Source: Catellatospora sp. TT07R-123 (GTDB taxonomy: Bacteria; Actinomycetota; Actinomycetes; Mycobacteriales; Micromonosporaceae). Taken from it: DNA of 64,000 bases. Under the pieces are notes generated by a model. It had not been told where the DNA came from, did no database searches, and saw nothing but the letters and a program-made list of their open reading frames with translations. Positions 44,130 to 54,281 of this stretch are shown here, piece by piece. A program made the translations under genes and the position numbers. The DNA is taken from NCBI RefSeq assembly GCF_018327705.1, contig NZ_BNEM01000002.1, positions 4,402,001 to 4,466,000 of the forward strand, in the 5' to 3' direction. Within the stretch, counting starts at the first letter, position 1, and each line of letters opens with the position of its first letter.

Positions 44130-47100
44130 ATGCTGGTCTGGCGTCGCGCCAACAGCGCGAGGAGCCTTCTCGCCGCGGCGGCCGCCGCTGCCCTGATCGC
44201 GACGGTGCTGCTCGCCGGGCTGGTCAGTTACAACAGCGCCGTCGTACAGGCGGGTGGGCAGGCCGCGGTCGCGGCAGCGCCGCCCGCGGAGCGCTCGATC
44301 GTGGTACGCGGGCCCGCCGACAGCGCCGAGACCTGGACCACCGCCGACGGCAAGGTCCGCGGCTGGTTCGCGGGCGGCCTGGGCGGCGCGCAGGTCGACC
44401 TGGTGGGCGCCGGTTACTCGAACGGGCGCCAGTTCAGCGGCGCCACGGGCAACGCGGTGCCCGACTCCGGCGGCCTGGTGTTCGCGCAGGTCATGTTCCT
44501 GGACGCGCTGCCCGAGCACGCCGACCTGCGATCGGGGACGTGGGCCGTGCCCGGCGCCGTCCCCGCGCAGGCGGTGCTCGGCGAGGCGGCCGCCCGGGTG
44601 ATGGGCGTGCAGCCCGGCGCGCGGGTGCCGGTCACCGATCGGCGCTCCGGCAAGGTCACCGAGGTCGTCGTCACCGGCGTCTTCGCCGCCAAGCACGGCG
44701 ACGACCCGTACTGGCTGCTCACGCCGGAGCTGTCCGAGGGCTCGCTCGCGGGCGGCTCGACGTACGGGCCGCTGGTGCTGGACCGGGCCGACTTCTTCGG
44801 CGGCGGCTGGGCGGCCAACGGCAGCGCCGGCTGGATTGCGCAGCCGCGCCTGGCCGGGTCCGACCTGGCCGGGCTGGTCAAGGTCAGCAACGCCCTGCGC
44901 AGCCTGAGCGACCTGCCCAGGGCGGTCGGCTTCGGCAACTCCGGGCAGACGATCACCGCCCTGGACCGGCTGGTGGAGCGGCTCAAGGCCGCCGACCTGG
45001 TCGGCCGCTCCGCCCTGCTCACCCCGATGCTGCTGACCATCGTGCTCGGCGGATACGCCCTGATGCTGCTGGCCGCGCTGCTGACTGAGCAGCGGCGGCC
45101 CGAGACCGCGCTGCTGCGCGCCCGCGGCGCCGCCCGCGGCCAGCTCGCCGGGCTGGCCGCCCGCGAGGCGGTGCTGGTCGCGCTGCCCGCCGTGGTGCTG
45201 GCGCCGCTGCTGGCCTCGCTGCTGCTCGGCCGCAGTTCGGGGTTGAGCGCGTTCCGCGCGGTGGGGCTGCGCCCCGACGGCTCGCTGACGGCGGGCGTCT
45301 GGCTCGTCGCGCTCGCCGCGGGTGCGGGCTGCGTGCTGGCGATGATGCTGCCCGCCCTCAAGAACGGCGGCACGTACGTCGCCGACCTGGCCGCCCGGTC
45401 CCGCCCCTCCCGGGGCGCCGCCGTCCAGCGGGCGGGCGCCGACCTCGCACTGATCGGTTTCGCCGTGCTGGCCTGGTTCCAGCTGCGGCAGTACGACTCC
45501 CCGCTGTCCGGTCTCGGCGGCAAGCTCGGCATCGACCCGCTGCTGGCCGCGGCCGCCCCGATCGGCGTGCTGGCCGGCGCGGTGCTCGCGCTGCGGCTGC
45601 TGCCCCCGCTGACGCGGCTCGTCGAGCGGCTGCTCGACCGGCGGCCGTGGTTCGCGACCCAGCTGGGCATGTGGCAGGCCGGTCGACGCCCGCACGCCGG
45701 GCCGGTGCTGCTGCTGGCGCTGGCCGTCGCGGTCAGCACCCTGGCCTGGACCCTGGCCGCCACCAGCGAGCGCTCCAACCACGACCAGGCCGACCACGTC
45801 ACCGGCGCCGACCTGCGGCTGACCGAGACGTCGGGTTTCGAGCCGGCCGGGCGTACGGCCGCCGTGACGGGCCTGCCCGGCGTACGCGCCGTGCTGCCCG
45901 CCTGGCGCACCTCGATCCCTCTGGGCGAGAAGTCGACCCCGTCGACGCTGGTCGCCCTGGACGCCGCCGCCGCGACCGGGGTGCTCCGGTTGCGCGAAGA
46001 CCTCGGCGACCTGCCCGCCCTGCTGCACCAGCTGGCCGAGCGGCAGCTCACCGCCCCCGCCGTCGACCTGCCCGCGGGCACCGCGAAGCTGCGCGGCACG
46101 CTGCGGCTGACGGCGCGGCTGCCGGAAGGCACCCAGGGCAGGGGCGGCACCGACGTCGTGCTGTACGGCGCGCACGGCCAGACCTTCCGGGTGCCGCTGA
46201 GCATGCTGCCGCTCAACGGCACCGCGACCCCGTTCGAGGTCGCGGTGCCCGCAGGCGCGACCCGGCTGGCCGGTTTCATGATCGACGGGTTCGGGGACTA
46301 CGACACCCCCGTCGAATGGCACCTCAAGGGCCTGGCCGCGGTGACCGCCGACGGCACCGCCGCACCCGTGTCGCTGCGCGTGGACAGCGCGCCGTGGCAG
46401 TACCAGAACCCGCCGAACGGCGCGCACGAACTGGCCGCCACGGACGTCACCACCGACGAGCTGGTCGTGCGCTACGACCGGACCGAGAACCAGGGCGGCG
46501 GATACCCGCCCTCGTTCCACACCACGGTCACCCGCACCCTGCCGACCGCCGACATCCCGGCGCTGGCGACCACCACCGCGCTGGACACGATGCACGTCAA
46601 GGTCGGCGAGGCCACCACGATCCGGTTCCACGGCGTGCAGGTGCGGGTGAAGATCGTCGGCAGCATCCCGGCGCTGCCCGGCGTGTCCGACACGTCCGCG
46701 CTGCTGCTGGACCTGCCCTCGCTGAGCGCCGGCTACCTCGACTGGTACGGCAGCACCCAGGGCGTGCAGGAGTGGTGGCTGGGCACCGACCCGGCGCAGC
46801 ACGCCGCCACGGCGGCCGCGGCGGCGCAGCTGACCAACGTACGGGTCACCGACCGGCTCGCGCTGGCCGACAACGCCGGGCACGACCCGTACGGCGTCGG
46901 CGCGCGGCTGGCCCTGTTCATCGCCGCGCTCGGCGCCATCGCGCTGGCGCTGGTCGGCGTCGCGGTCGACGTGCGCGCCACCGCCCGCCGCCGGATCGGC
47001 GAGCTCGCGGTGCTGCACACCCTCGGCGCCACGCCCCGGCTGCTGGCCGGAGCGCTCATCGTCGAGCAGGCGTTCCTGGCCGGGCTGGGCGTGACCGTCG

Positions 47101-47327
47101 GGCTGGTCGTCGGCGTCGGCGTCGCCGCGACCATGGCGCCGCTGGTCATCCTCACGCCCAGCGCCGCCCGCCCGGTGCCCGAACCGCTGCTCAGCCTCGA
47201 CTGGCTACCGGTGCTCGGCACCAGCGCGCTGCTGCTGGTGCTGTCGATGGGCATGGCCGGACTGATCGCGACCACCATGCGGCAGCGGCTGTCCGCCGCC
47301 CAGCTGCGGATCGGAGCTGACCGATGA
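44130..47327 (+). CDS. FtsX-like ABC permease, large, first of pair
   Basis: A 1065-residue FtsX/MacB-type permease with a helix near the N-terminus (LLAAAAAAALIATVLLAGLV), large extracytoplasmic domains and further helices in the middle (LLTIVLGGYALMLLAALL) and at the C-terminal end (LFIAALGAIALALVGVAVDV, AGLGVTVGLVVGVGVAATM). ATG at 44130 follows GGAG. Paired permeases of this size with two separate ATPases are known in actinobacterial exporters of peptides or lipoproteins. Its stop overlaps the ATG of the second permease. Confidence 0.9.
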   Translation: MLVWRRANSARSLLAAAAAAALIATVLLAGLVSYNSAVVQAGGQAAVAAAPPAERSIVVRGPADSAETWTTADGKVRGWFAGGLGGAQVDLVGAGYSNGRQFSGATGNAVPDSGGLVFAQVMFLDALPEHADLRSGTWAVPGAVPAQAVLGEAAARVMGVQPGARVPVTDRRSGKVTEVVVTGVFAAKHGDDPYWLLTPELSEGSLAGGSTYGPLVLDRADFFGGGWAANGSAGWIAQPRLAGSDLAGLVKVSNALRSLSDLPRAVGFGNSGQTITALDRLVERLKAADLVGRSALLTPMLLTIVLGGYALMLLAALLTEQRRPETALLRARGAARGQLAGLAAREAVLVALPAVVLAPLLASLLLGRSSGLSAFRAVGLRPDGSLTAGVWLVALAAGAGCVLAMMLPALKNGGTYVADLAARSRPSRGAAVQRAGADLALIGFAVLAWFQLRQYDSPLSGLGGKLGIDPLLAAAAPIGVLAGAVLALRLLPPLTRLVERLLDRRPWFATQLGMWQAGRRPHAGPVLLLALAVAVSTLAWTLAATSERSNHDQADHVTGADLRLTETSGFEPAGRTAAVTGLPGVRAVLPAWRTSIPLGEKSTPSTLVALDAAAATGVLRLREDLGDLPALLHQLAERQLTAPAVDLPAGTAKLRGTLRLTARLPEGTQGRGGTDVVLYGAHGQTFRVPLSMLPLNGTATPFEVAVPAGATRLAGFMIDGFGDYDTPVEWHLKGLAAVTADGTAAPVSLRVDSAPWQYQNPPNGAHELAATDVTTDELVVRYDRTENQGGGYPPSFHTTVTRTLPTADIPALATTTALDTMHVKVGEATTIRFHGVQVRVKIVGSIPALPGVSDTSALLLDLPSLSAGYLDWYGSTQGVQEWWLGTDPAQHAATAAAAAQLTNVRVTDRLALADNAGHDPYGVGARLALFIAALGAIALALVGVAVDVRATARRRIGELAVLHTLGATPRLLAGALIVEQAFLAGLGVTVGLVVGVGVAATMAPLVILTPSAARPVPEPLLSLDWLPVLGTSALLLVLSMGMAGLIATTMRQRLSAAQLRIGADR

Positions 47328-49987
47328 GAAGGCGGATGCGGGCTTCGCTCGGGCAGCTCGTCCTGCTCGGCCTGCTCACGGCGGTCGCCGGGGTGCTGGT
47401 CATCGGCACCCCGCGCATCGCGAACGGGATCACCGACGAGGCGCTGCGCGACCACGTGACGTCGCTGCCGTACCAGGTGAAGGACCTGAACTACCGGGGC
47501 GGCTTCCCGGTCAACCGCTCGACCCGGACCATGCCCAACCGCCTGGACGCGCAGACCGCGGTGTTCTACCCGGACCTGCGCGGGCGCATCGGCGAGTCCT
47601 GGTGGACGGTCTACACCGAGCTGGAGGAGTCCTGGGCCACCGACACCGGGCTGCCCTCGAAGGCCCGGTTCAGCCTGCGCGCCGCCAGCGGCCTGGAGCA
47701 GGCGACCCGCCTGGTCGACGGCCGCTGGCCGGCCACGCTGGACGAGCCCGGCTTCCCGGTCGAGGTCGTGATCACCCCGGCCGAGGCGACCGTGCTGCAC
47801 CTGAAGGTCGGCAGCCGGTTCAACGTGACCGGTGCGGGCGGCGTGCAGGTCGTCGGCATCGCCGAGCCGGTGGACCCGGCGGCGGGCTTCTGGGACACCG
47901 CGCCGCTGGCGCTCAAGCCGTACCAGCCGCGCGACGACGGCGAGACGTTCCTGGCGGTCATGTTCACCGACTTCTCGGGGGTGGACCGGGCCCACTACGC
48001 CGGGGTGCCGACGACGTTCGAGCTGCGCTACCGGCTCGCGGCCCAGCAGCTGGACATGGCGGTGCTGCCCAAGGTGGTGTCCGCGGTGTACGCGGCGCAC
48101 TCGCAGGGCCTGGACACCCGGATGGAGGGCAGCCTCGACACCGCGCTGACCCGGTTCGCCGAGGCCGCCCACGCCGGGCAGTCGCTGCTGGCCGTGGTCC
48201 AGGCGGGCACGCTGGCGACCCTGGCCGGGCTGGTGCTGCTCGCGGCCCGGCTCGCGGTGAGCCGGCGGCGGGGCGAGTTCGCGCTGCTGCGGGCCCGGGG
48301 CGGCGCCGTGCTGACCATCGGCGGCCGGACCCTGGCCGAGGTGCTGCCGGTGGTGCTGCCCGCCGCGGTCGTCGGCTGGCTGGCCGGGCTCGCGATGCCC
48401 GGCCGCGCCGCCGACACCTCGACCGTGCTGGTGCTGTTCGCGCTGATGGCGGTGCTGGCGATGCCGGTGACGGCGATGCTGACGCTGCGGCGGCTGTCGT
48501 TCTCGGGCGAGCGGGAGGACCTGGCCGGGTCACGGGTGGGCGCCAGGCGGCGCACCGCCGAGGTGAGCCTGCTGGTGCTCGGCGCACTGGGCGTGTGGCT
48601 GGTCCGCCGCCGCGGGCTCAACGCCACCGCCGACGTCGACGTGTTCCTCGCGGCGGTGCCGGTGCTGCTGGCCGCAGGCGCGGCCGTGCTCACGCTACGG
48701 GCCATCCCGGCGCCGCTGGGCCTGGTCAGCCGCCTGGCGGCACGGACCCGCGGCGCGATCGGCTTCCTCGGCCTGGCCCGCTCCGGCCGCACCGCGCCCG
48801 CCGCGGTCGGCCCGATCGCGGTGCTGGTGGTGGCCATCTGCACCACGGTCTTCAGCCTCGGGGTGTCCGGCACGGTCGACGCGGGCCGCGACCAGGCCGC
48901 CGACCAGGCAGTCCCCGGTGACGCCACGGTGAGCGGATTCTTCTTCGCCCACGACAGCGCCGACGCGCTGCTGGCGGTCCCGGGCGTACGGTCGGCCGCG
49001 CCGATGCTGGCGCAGCCGTCCACCACGGTCAACCTCTCCCGGCAGCCCGGCGCCGAGCAGATCGGCAAGTTCTACGTGGTCGTCGTGGACGGCCCCCGGA
49101 TGGCCCAGGTGATCCGGGACGCCGGGCGCGATCTGGCGCTGCCGCAGTGGTTCGTGGACGCCCAGCCGGGCCAGCCCGCGCCGGTGCTGCTGTCGCCCGA
49201 GGTCGCGGCCAAGTTCAAGGGCCGCACCACGGCCGCCGCCGACCTTCAGGGCCGGGTGTACGACTTCACCGTCGGCGGGACCGCCGACCGGTTCCCGGGC
49301 CTGCCCGACGACGCCCAGTTCATGGTCATCCCCTGGCAGGCCCTGGGCGTACGCGCGGACAAGCCGATCGCCCCGAACCGGCTGCTGATCGCGGGCGCCC
49401 CCGACGCGGCCGCGCTGGCCAAGGCCGGCGACGACGCCCAGCTGCGCTGGGTCACCTCGATCGGCACCCCGGTCGGCGGCGCCGACCTGACCACCACGGT
49501 CACCACCTGGGCGCAGCGCCGGGCCGAGCTGGAGCGCACCGGCGTCAACGGCGTGCTGACCTTCGCGTACGGCGTGGGCGCGCTCGGCGGGCTGGCGCTG
49601 GCGCTGCTGGCGGTGGCGTTCGCGGTGCTGGCCGGGGCGCGGGCCCGCGGCCAGGTGCTGTCGCGCCTGCGCACCATGGGCCTGAGCCGCGGCCAGGGCC
49701 GCAGCCTGCTGCTGGTGGAGCTGGCGCCGCTGGTGACGGTGGCGGTGCTCACCGGCGCGCTGGTGGGCCTGGCGCTGCCGCCGCTGCTCGGCCCGGCGCT
49801 GGGGCTGACGACGTACACCGGCGGCTACGACGCCGGCGTGCGGCTGGACCCGGCCGTGGTCGGCGGTGCGGTCGGGCTGGTGCTCGCCGGGCTGCTGACG
49901 GCGCTGCTGGTGGAGACCCTGTTCAACCGGCGGCTGCGTCTCGGCGAGGTGCTGCGGCTGGGTTCATTCGAGGCGGGAGAGAGCTGA
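47324..49987 (+). CDS. FtsX-like ABC permease, second of pair
   Basis: An 887-residue FtsX-type permease with an N-terminal anchor (LVLLGLLTAVAGVLVIGTPR), a large external domain, a central group of helices (TLATLAGLVLLAARLAV, VLFALMAVLAMPVTAMLTL) and C-terminal helices (GVGALGGLALALLAVAFAVL). ATG at 47324 overlaps the first permease's TGA, and its own stop overlaps the ATPase ATG. It should form the heterodimeric membrane part of the exporter with its neighbour. Confidence 0.9.
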   Translation: MRRRMRASLGQLVLLGLLTAVAGVLVIGTPRIANGITDEALRDHVTSLPYQVKDLNYRGGFPVNRSTRTMPNRLDAQTAVFYPDLRGRIGESWWTVYTELEESWATDTGLPSKARFSLRAASGLEQATRLVDGRWPATLDEPGFPVEVVITPAEATVLHLKVGSRFNVTGAGGVQVVGIAEPVDPAAGFWDTAPLALKPYQPRDDGETFLAVMFTDFSGVDRAHYAGVPTTFELRYRLAAQQLDMAVLPKVVSAVYAAHSQGLDTRMEGSLDTALTRFAEAAHAGQSLLAVVQAGTLATLAGLVLLAARLAVSRRRGEFALLRARGGAVLTIGGRTLAEVLPVVLPAAVVGWLAGLAMPGRAADTSTVLVLFALMAVLAMPVTAMLTLRRLSFSGEREDLAGSRVGARRRTAEVSLLVLGALGVWLVRRRGLNATADVDVFLAAVPVLLAAGAAVLTLRAIPAPLGLVSRLAARTRGAIGFLGLARSGRTAPAAVGPIAVLVVAICTTVFSLGVSGTVDAGRDQAADQAVPGDATVSGFFFAHDSADALLAVPGVRSAAPMLAQPSTTVNLSRQPGAEQIGKFYVVVVDGPRMAQVIRDAGRDLALPQWFVDAQPGQPAPVLLSPEVAAKFKGRTTAAADLQGRVYDFTVGGTADRFPGLPDDAQFMVIPWQALGVRADKPIAPNRLLIAGAPDAAALAKAGDDAQLRWVTSIGTPVGGADLTTTVTTWAQRRAELERTGVNGVLTFAYGVGALGGLALALLAVAFAVLAGARARGQVLSRLRTMGLSRGQGRSLLLVELAPLVTVAVLTGALVGLALPPLLGPALGLTTYTGGYDAGVRLDPAVVGGAVGLVLAGLLTALLVETLFNRRLRLGEVLRLGSFEAGES

Positions 49988-50979
49988 TGACTACGGACAC
50001 CGGAATCGGGCTCGCCGACCCGGCGGGAGCACCCGGACGCGACGTACCCGACCTGGCCACGTTGCAGGCACGGGCCGCGCAGCGGGCCGCCGACCGGGCG
50101 GGCGGCACCGACCGGCTGCGCGGGCACCTGGTCTGCGACGGGCTGGTCCGCATCTACAAGACCGAGGGCGTCGAGGTCGTCGCGCTCCAGGGACTCGACC
50201 TGGTCGTCGACCGGGGCGAGCTGCTCGCCATCGTGGGCGCCTCCGGCTCGGGCAAGTCGACGCTGCTGAACATCCTGTCCGGCCTGGACGTGCCCACCGC
50301 GGGCATCGCCCGGGTCGGCGAGTACGACCTGCTCACCATGTCGGCGCGCAAGCGGCTGTCGTACCGGCGGCGCATGGTCGGCTTCGTCTGGCAGCAGACC
50401 GGCCGCAACCTGCTGCCGTACCTGACCGCGCTGGAGAACGTGGTGACCCCGATGCAGCTGGCCGGGACCCGGTCGGGCCGGGCCGCCAAGCGGCGGGCGA
50501 TGGAGCTGCTGGACATGGTCGGCGTCGGCTACTGCGCGCAGCGGCGGCCGGGCCAGATGTCCGGCGGCGAGCAGCAGCGGGTCGCGGTGGCCCTCGCCGT
50601 GGCCAACGACCCCGAGGTGCTGTTCGCCGACGAGCCGACCGGCGAGCTGGACGAGTCGACCGCCGCCGACGTGTTCGGGGCGCTCCAGACGATCAACGCC
50701 GAGCTGGGCGTCACCGTGGTCGTGGTGACCCACGACCACAACGTGGCCGGCCAGGTGCGCCGCACCGTCGCGATCCGGGACGGGCGGCTGGCCTCGGAGG
50801 TGCGCCGCACCTCCCGCCAGACCGAGGACGGCGAGACCGAGCTGGTGACCGAGGAGTACGCGGTGCTCGATCGGGCCGGCCGGATGCAGCTGCCGGGCGC
50901 CTTCGTGGAGGCGCTGGAGCTCAAGGACCGCGTGAAGCTGAACCTGGAGACCGAGCACGTGGAGGTGCGCCGTGGCTGA
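49987..50979 (+). CDS. ABC transporter ATPase (MacB/LolD type) with extensions
   Basis: A 330-residue ABC ATPase: Walker A GASGSGKST, Q-loop VWQQTGRN, signature MSGGEQQRV, Walker B VLFADEPTGELDE and switch THDHN. It carries an N-terminal extension of about 45 residues and a C-terminal one of about 70 residues (TELVTEEYAVLDRAGRMQLP) that looks like an AbrB/SpoVT-like swapped-hairpin segment. ATG at 49987 overlaps the permease stop (TGATG). Confidence 0.92.
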   Translation: MTTDTGIGLADPAGAPGRDVPDLATLQARAAQRAADRAGGTDRLRGHLVCDGLVRIYKTEGVEVVALQGLDLVVDRGELLAIVGASGSGKSTLLNILSGLDVPTAGIARVGEYDLLTMSARKRLSYRRRMVGFVWQQTGRNLLPYLTALENVVTPMQLAGTRSGRAAKRRAMELLDMVGVGYCAQRRPGQMSGGEQQRVAVALAVANDPEVLFADEPTGELDESTAADVFGALQTINAELGVTVVVVTHDHNVAGQVRRTVAIRDGRLASEVRRTSRQTEDGETELVTEEYAVLDRAGRMQLPGAFVEALELKDRVKLNLETEHVEVRRG

Positions 50980-51655
50980 GCTGGTGCGGGTGGAGTCGGT
51001 GTGCCGCGACTTCGGCAAGGGCGACCGGGTGGTGCACGCGGTCCGCGACGTGTCGTTCACGGCCGAGCAGGGCGAGCTGGTGGCCGTACGCGGCCGCTCC
51101 GGCGCGGGCAAGACGACGCTGCTCAACATCGTCGGCGGCCTGGACCGGCCGACCTCGGGCAAGGTGTTCGTGGCCGGGCAGGAGCTGACCTCCGCGTCGG
51201 AGAACCAGCTCGTGGCGCTGCGCCGCAACGTGATCGGGTTCGTGTTCCAGTCGTTCGGCCTGGTGCCGATCCTGTCGGCGGCCGAGAACGTGGGCGTGCC
51301 GCTGCGGCTGGCCAAGGTGCCCGCCGCCGAGCGGGAGCAGCGCGTGGCGGTGCTGCTGGAGCTGGTCGGGGTGGGCGCGCACGCCAACCAGCGGCCGTAC
51401 GAGCTGTCCGGCGGCCAGCAGCAGCGCGTCGCCGTGGCCCGCTCGCTGGCCAACGACCCGCGGCTGCTGATCGCCGACGAGCCGACGGGTCAGCTCGACT
51501 CGGAGACCGGCCGCCAGATCATGGACCTGCTCCGCGCCCTGGTGCGCGCCCGCGGCATGACCGCCCTGGTCGCCACCCACGACCCCGCCCTGATGGACAT
51601 GGCCGACCGCATCGTCACCCTCCGCGACGGCGCCCTGGTCCCCGCCACGGTCTGA
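50972..51655 (+). CDS. ABC transporter ATPase (MacB/LolD type)
   Basis: A 227-residue ABC ATPase of standard length: Walker A GRSGAGKTT, Q-loop VFQSFGL, signature LSGGQQQRV, Walker B LLIADEPTGQLD and switch THDPAL. GTG at 50972 overlaps the previous ATPase by 8 bp. It completes a permease-permease-ATPase-ATPase set, probably under the upstream TetR repressor. The substrate is unknown; macrolide, peptide and lipoprotein export are the known roles of this class. Confidence 0.93.
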   Translation: MAELVRVESVCRDFGKGDRVVHAVRDVSFTAEQGELVAVRGRSGAGKTTLLNIVGGLDRPTSGKVFVAGQELTSASENQLVALRRNVIGFVFQSFGLVPILSAAENVGVPLRLAKVPAAEREQRVAVLLELVGVGAHANQRPYELSGGQQQRVAVARSLANDPRLLIADEPTGQLDSETGRQIMDLLRALVRARGMTALVATHDPALMDMADRIVTLRDGALVPATV

Positions 51656-51669
51656 CCTTCTAGATCAGC

Positions 51670-51730
51670 CAAGTTGCCGGGCAATCGTGCGTATCTTGAC
51701 CACTCATACGCCCGATTGCCCGGCAACTTG
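51670..51730. repeat. Palindromic intergenic repeat, family B copy 2
   Basis: A perfect 18-bp inverted repeat, CAAGTTGCCGGGCAATCG / CGATTGCCCGGCAACTTG, extended inward by CGTAT/ATACG with one mismatch to about 27 bp. It is the best-preserved copy and lies between the convergent ABC ATPase and bldC genes. Confidence 0.82.
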
Positions 51731-51766
51731 TGAGCGATCTTGACCGTGGGTGCGGTGGGTAAAGAC

Positions 51767-51812
51767 CGAGGCGCCCTCCGCACCGTTGGGGGACGGTGTG
51801 GAGGGCGCCTCG
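51767..51812 (-). terminator. Terminator after bldC
   Basis: A 19-bp inverted repeat with one mismatch (CGAGGCGCCCTCCGCACCG / CGGTGTGGAGGGCGCCTCG) lies 29 bp beyond the bldC stop, separate from repeat B copy 2. Confidence 0.75.
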
Positions 51813-51840
51813 ATCAAGGGGTCCTAGCTGTTCAGTTGTG

Positions 51841-52050
51841 TCAGTCGCCCTGACGCTGGTGCGGGATCTGGCCCTGGAGCAGAGCACGCACCTCCGACTC
51901 ACGGTAGCGGCGGTGGCCGCCCAGCGTCCGAATGGCGCTGAGCTTTCCCGCCTTGGCCCACCGGGTCACGGTCTTCGGGTCGACGCGGAACATCGACGCA
52001 ACCTCTGCCGGGGTGAGCAGGGGCTCTGGTTCGTGCGTACGCGACGCCAT
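51841..52050 (-). CDS. bldC: BldC-family developmental regulator
   Basis: A 69-residue MerR-like DNA-binding protein. The helix-turn-helix is LLTPAEVASMFRVDPKTVTR and the wing is TLGGHRRYRESEV, nearly identical in pattern to actinomycete BldC, which has no dimerisation or effector domain and binds DNA as a head-to-tail oligomer. BldC controls the timing of sporulation and secondary metabolism. ATG at 52050 follows GGAGGAG. It has a long upstream region (220 bp) shared with nothing. Confidence 0.95.
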   Translation of the reverse strand: MASRTHEPEPLLTPAEVASMFRVDPKTVTRWAKAGKLSAIRTLGGHRRYRESEVRALLQGQIPHQRQGD

Positions 52051-52269
52051 GCGGTCACTCCTCCACAAGTACCTATAGACGTAGGCCGGGGTCCCGCCGG
52101 CCAACGCGCTACCCATAGTCCGGCTAGTCCGCGATGTCCGACATGGGCCGAACGGGTGAAGGTCCGTGGATGGACGGATGATGAATGAACGACATGTCCG
52201 CATTAAGGGCATGAAGACAGTAATTTCATAGCTTTGAATTACTGTAAGTGGCGCTACCACTGCGTACAG

Positions 52270-53097
52270 TCAGTTGCTCCGCTCCAGGAGCTGGATCGCC
52301 CGCCACCGCTGCACGAGCTGCTCATATGCCGCCGTGGCCGCGTCGCCGTCCTCGCGTTCCAGTCCGGCGAGCCCGGTCGCGACGAGCTCGACCGAGTCGT
52401 CGTCGCGCAGCGCGTCGTCGGGCAGCAGGGCGGTCAGGCCGCCGTAGTCCAGCTCCACCACCGAGCCGGGGTGGAACGACTCCAGCCAGCGCGCGGTCTC
52501 GCGCAGCGACTCGGTGATCGGCACGTCGCCCAGGGTCTTGCGCAGCACCCGCAGCCCCTTGTGGGCCCGCTGGCGCGCCTTTCCTATCTCGGTGCGGTAG
52601 CGCAGCACCCGGCGGGCGGGCTCCAGCACCAGGTCGCGCTCAGCCGGCGAGACCAGCACGAACCAGCGCAGCGGCACACCCCAGGTGGCGACCTGCTCGT
52701 GCATCCGGTCCTCGGCCCGCACCTGTTCTATGACGGTCTGCGCCAGGCCCACCAGCGCCGGGGGCACGAACGCGTCGGCCAGCACCTGCGGCACCCCGTC
52801 ACGCGCCTGGAGCGCCGCCTCGGCCACCCGGACCCGCAGGTTCCACGGGCACACCAGCGGCACGTCGTTCTGGCCGGTGAGGCTCTGCATCACGTATGCC
52901 TCGTCGGGCAGGTCGGGCAACCGGGACCAGCCCGCGCCGAGTGCCTCCAGCACCGTGGCGCGCTGGCGGCCGGGCCCGTCGGCCACGCCCACGGCCCGTC
53001 CCTCGTCCACGTATCGACGCCAGAACCGCTCCCGTTCAGGGCCGAACGCGGTGAGCGGCTCGTACACCCTCAGATACGCGGCGAACTGTGACGGCAC
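52270..53097 (-). CDS. Hypothetical protein conserved next to bldC
   Basis: A 275-residue soluble protein beginning [20 protein letters not shown], with no motif that I recognise. It is predicted mixed helical, with regions such as [20 protein letters not shown] and a final [18 protein letters not shown] at 53097 follows GGGAGGA. Its start lies 122 bp from the dehydrogenase start on the other strand, so the two share a divergent promoter region. Its position between bldC and the dehydrogenase suggests a conserved housekeeping gene of unknown role. Confidence 0.8.
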   Translation of the reverse strand: MPSQFAAYLRVYEPLTAFGPERERFWRRYVDEGRAVGVADGPGRQRATVLEALGAGWSRLPDLPDEAYVMQSLTGQNDVPLVCPWNLRVRVAEAALQARDGVPQVLADAFVPPALVGLAQTVIEQVRAEDRMHEQVATWGVPLRWFVLVSPAERDLVLEPARRVLRYRTEIGKARQRAHKGLRVLRKTLGDVPITESLRETARWLESFHPGSVVELDYGGLTALLPDDALRDDDSVELVATGLAGLEREDGDAATAAYEQLVQRWRAIQLLERSN

Positions 53098-53219
53098 CTC
53101 GCGATCCTCCCACGATTAGGCTGTCAGCGGGAGCGCCACTACCGGGGCGTCTCCCAGCCTCCGGAAAGACCGGCGGCCGTGGCCTCACAAGGGCCAGCGA
53201 CGTCTCCTTGGAGCCAGCA

Positions 53220-54281
53220 GTGGGTGTATTCACCGACGGCAGTCACGAACAGGTCGTGTTCTGCCAAGACCGCGCCAGCGGTCTCAAGGCCATCATCGGC
53301 ATCTACTCGACCGCGCTCGGGCCCGCCCTGGGCGGCACGCGCTTCTACCCGTACGCCTCGGAGGAGCAGGCCCTGCACGACGTGCTGGAGCTGTCCCGCG
53401 GCATGGCGTACAAGAACGCCCTGGCCGGGCTGGACCTCGGCGGCGGCAAGGCCGTCATCTGGGGGGACCCCGACCAGCTCAAGTCCGAGAGCCTGCTGCG
53501 GGCGTACGGCCGGTTCGTGCAGTCCCTGAACGGCCGCTACTACACCGCCTGCGACGTCGGCACCTACGTGCAGGACATGGACGTGGTGGCGCGCGAGACC
53601 AGCTTCGTCACCGGCCGCAGCGTCGAGTACGGCGGCGCCGGCGACTCCTCCATCCTCACCGCCTGGGGCGTCTTCCAGGGCATGCGCGCCGCGGCCGAGC
53701 ACCGCTGGGGCAGCAGCTCGCTGCGCGGCCGCCGCGTCGGCATCGCAGGCCTGGGCAAGGTCGGCAAGTACCTGACCGCCCACCTGCTGGAGGACGGCGC
53801 CGAGGTCGTGGCGACCGACGTCAGCCCGAAGGCGCTGGCCTGGGCCAAGGAGACCCACCCGCAGGTGAGCCTGGTCGCCGACGCGACCGCGCTGATCACC
53901 AGCGACATCGACGTGTACGCCCCCTGCGCCCTCGGCGGCGCCCTGGACGACGACACCGTCCCCGCGCTGCGCGCCCAGATCGTGGCCGGTGCCGCCAACA
54001 ACCAGCTGGCCCACCCCGGCGTGGAGAAGCTGCTGATGGACCGCGGCATCCTGTACGCGCCCGACTACCTGGTCAACGCGGGCGGCGTGATCCAGGTCGC
54101 CGACGAGATCGACGGCTTCAACTTCGAGCGGGCCAAGCTGCGCGCCACGAAGATCTTCGACACCACCAAGCGCCTGCTGGAGCTGGCCGACAGCGAGAGC
54201 ATCTCCCCGGCCACCGCCGCGGACCGCCTCGCCGAGCAGCGTATGGCCGACGTCGGCCGCCTCCGCGCCATCCGCCTCTGA
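53220..54281 (+). CDS. Leucine/valine-type amino acid dehydrogenase
   Basis: A 353-residue Glu/Leu/Phe/Val dehydrogenase of the short type, the length of valine or leucine dehydrogenase rather than glutamate dehydrogenase. The catalytic region is [19 protein letters not shown] with the active-site lysine, and the NAD-binding motif is [13 protein letters not shown]. It deaminates branched-chain amino acids to 2-oxo acids with NAD+, feeding acyl-CoA starters. GTG at 53220 follows TTGGAG. Whether valine or leucine is preferred cannot be told from these motifs. Confidence 0.92.
   Translation: MGVFTDGSHEQVVFCQDRASGLKAIIGIYSTALGPALGGTRFYPYASEEQALHDVLELSRGMAYKNALAGLDLGGGKAVIWGDPDQLKSESLLRAYGRFVQSLNGRYYTACDVGTYVQDMDVVARETSFVTGRSVEYGGAGDSSILTAWGVFQGMRAAAEHRWGSSSLRGRRVGIAGLGKVGKYLTAHLLEDGAEVVATDVSPKALAWAKETHPQVSLVADATALITSDIDVYAPCALGGALDDDTVPALRAQIVAGAANNQLAHPGVEKLLMDRGILYAPDYLVNAGGVIQVADEIDGFNFERAKLRATKIFDTTKRLLELADSESISPATAADRLAEQRMADVGRLRAIRL

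Noticed and set aside
44034-47018. 994-residue open frame on the minus strand
   Set aside because: Antisense to the FtsX permease; Gln/Arg/Gly-rich low-complexity sequence with no family.
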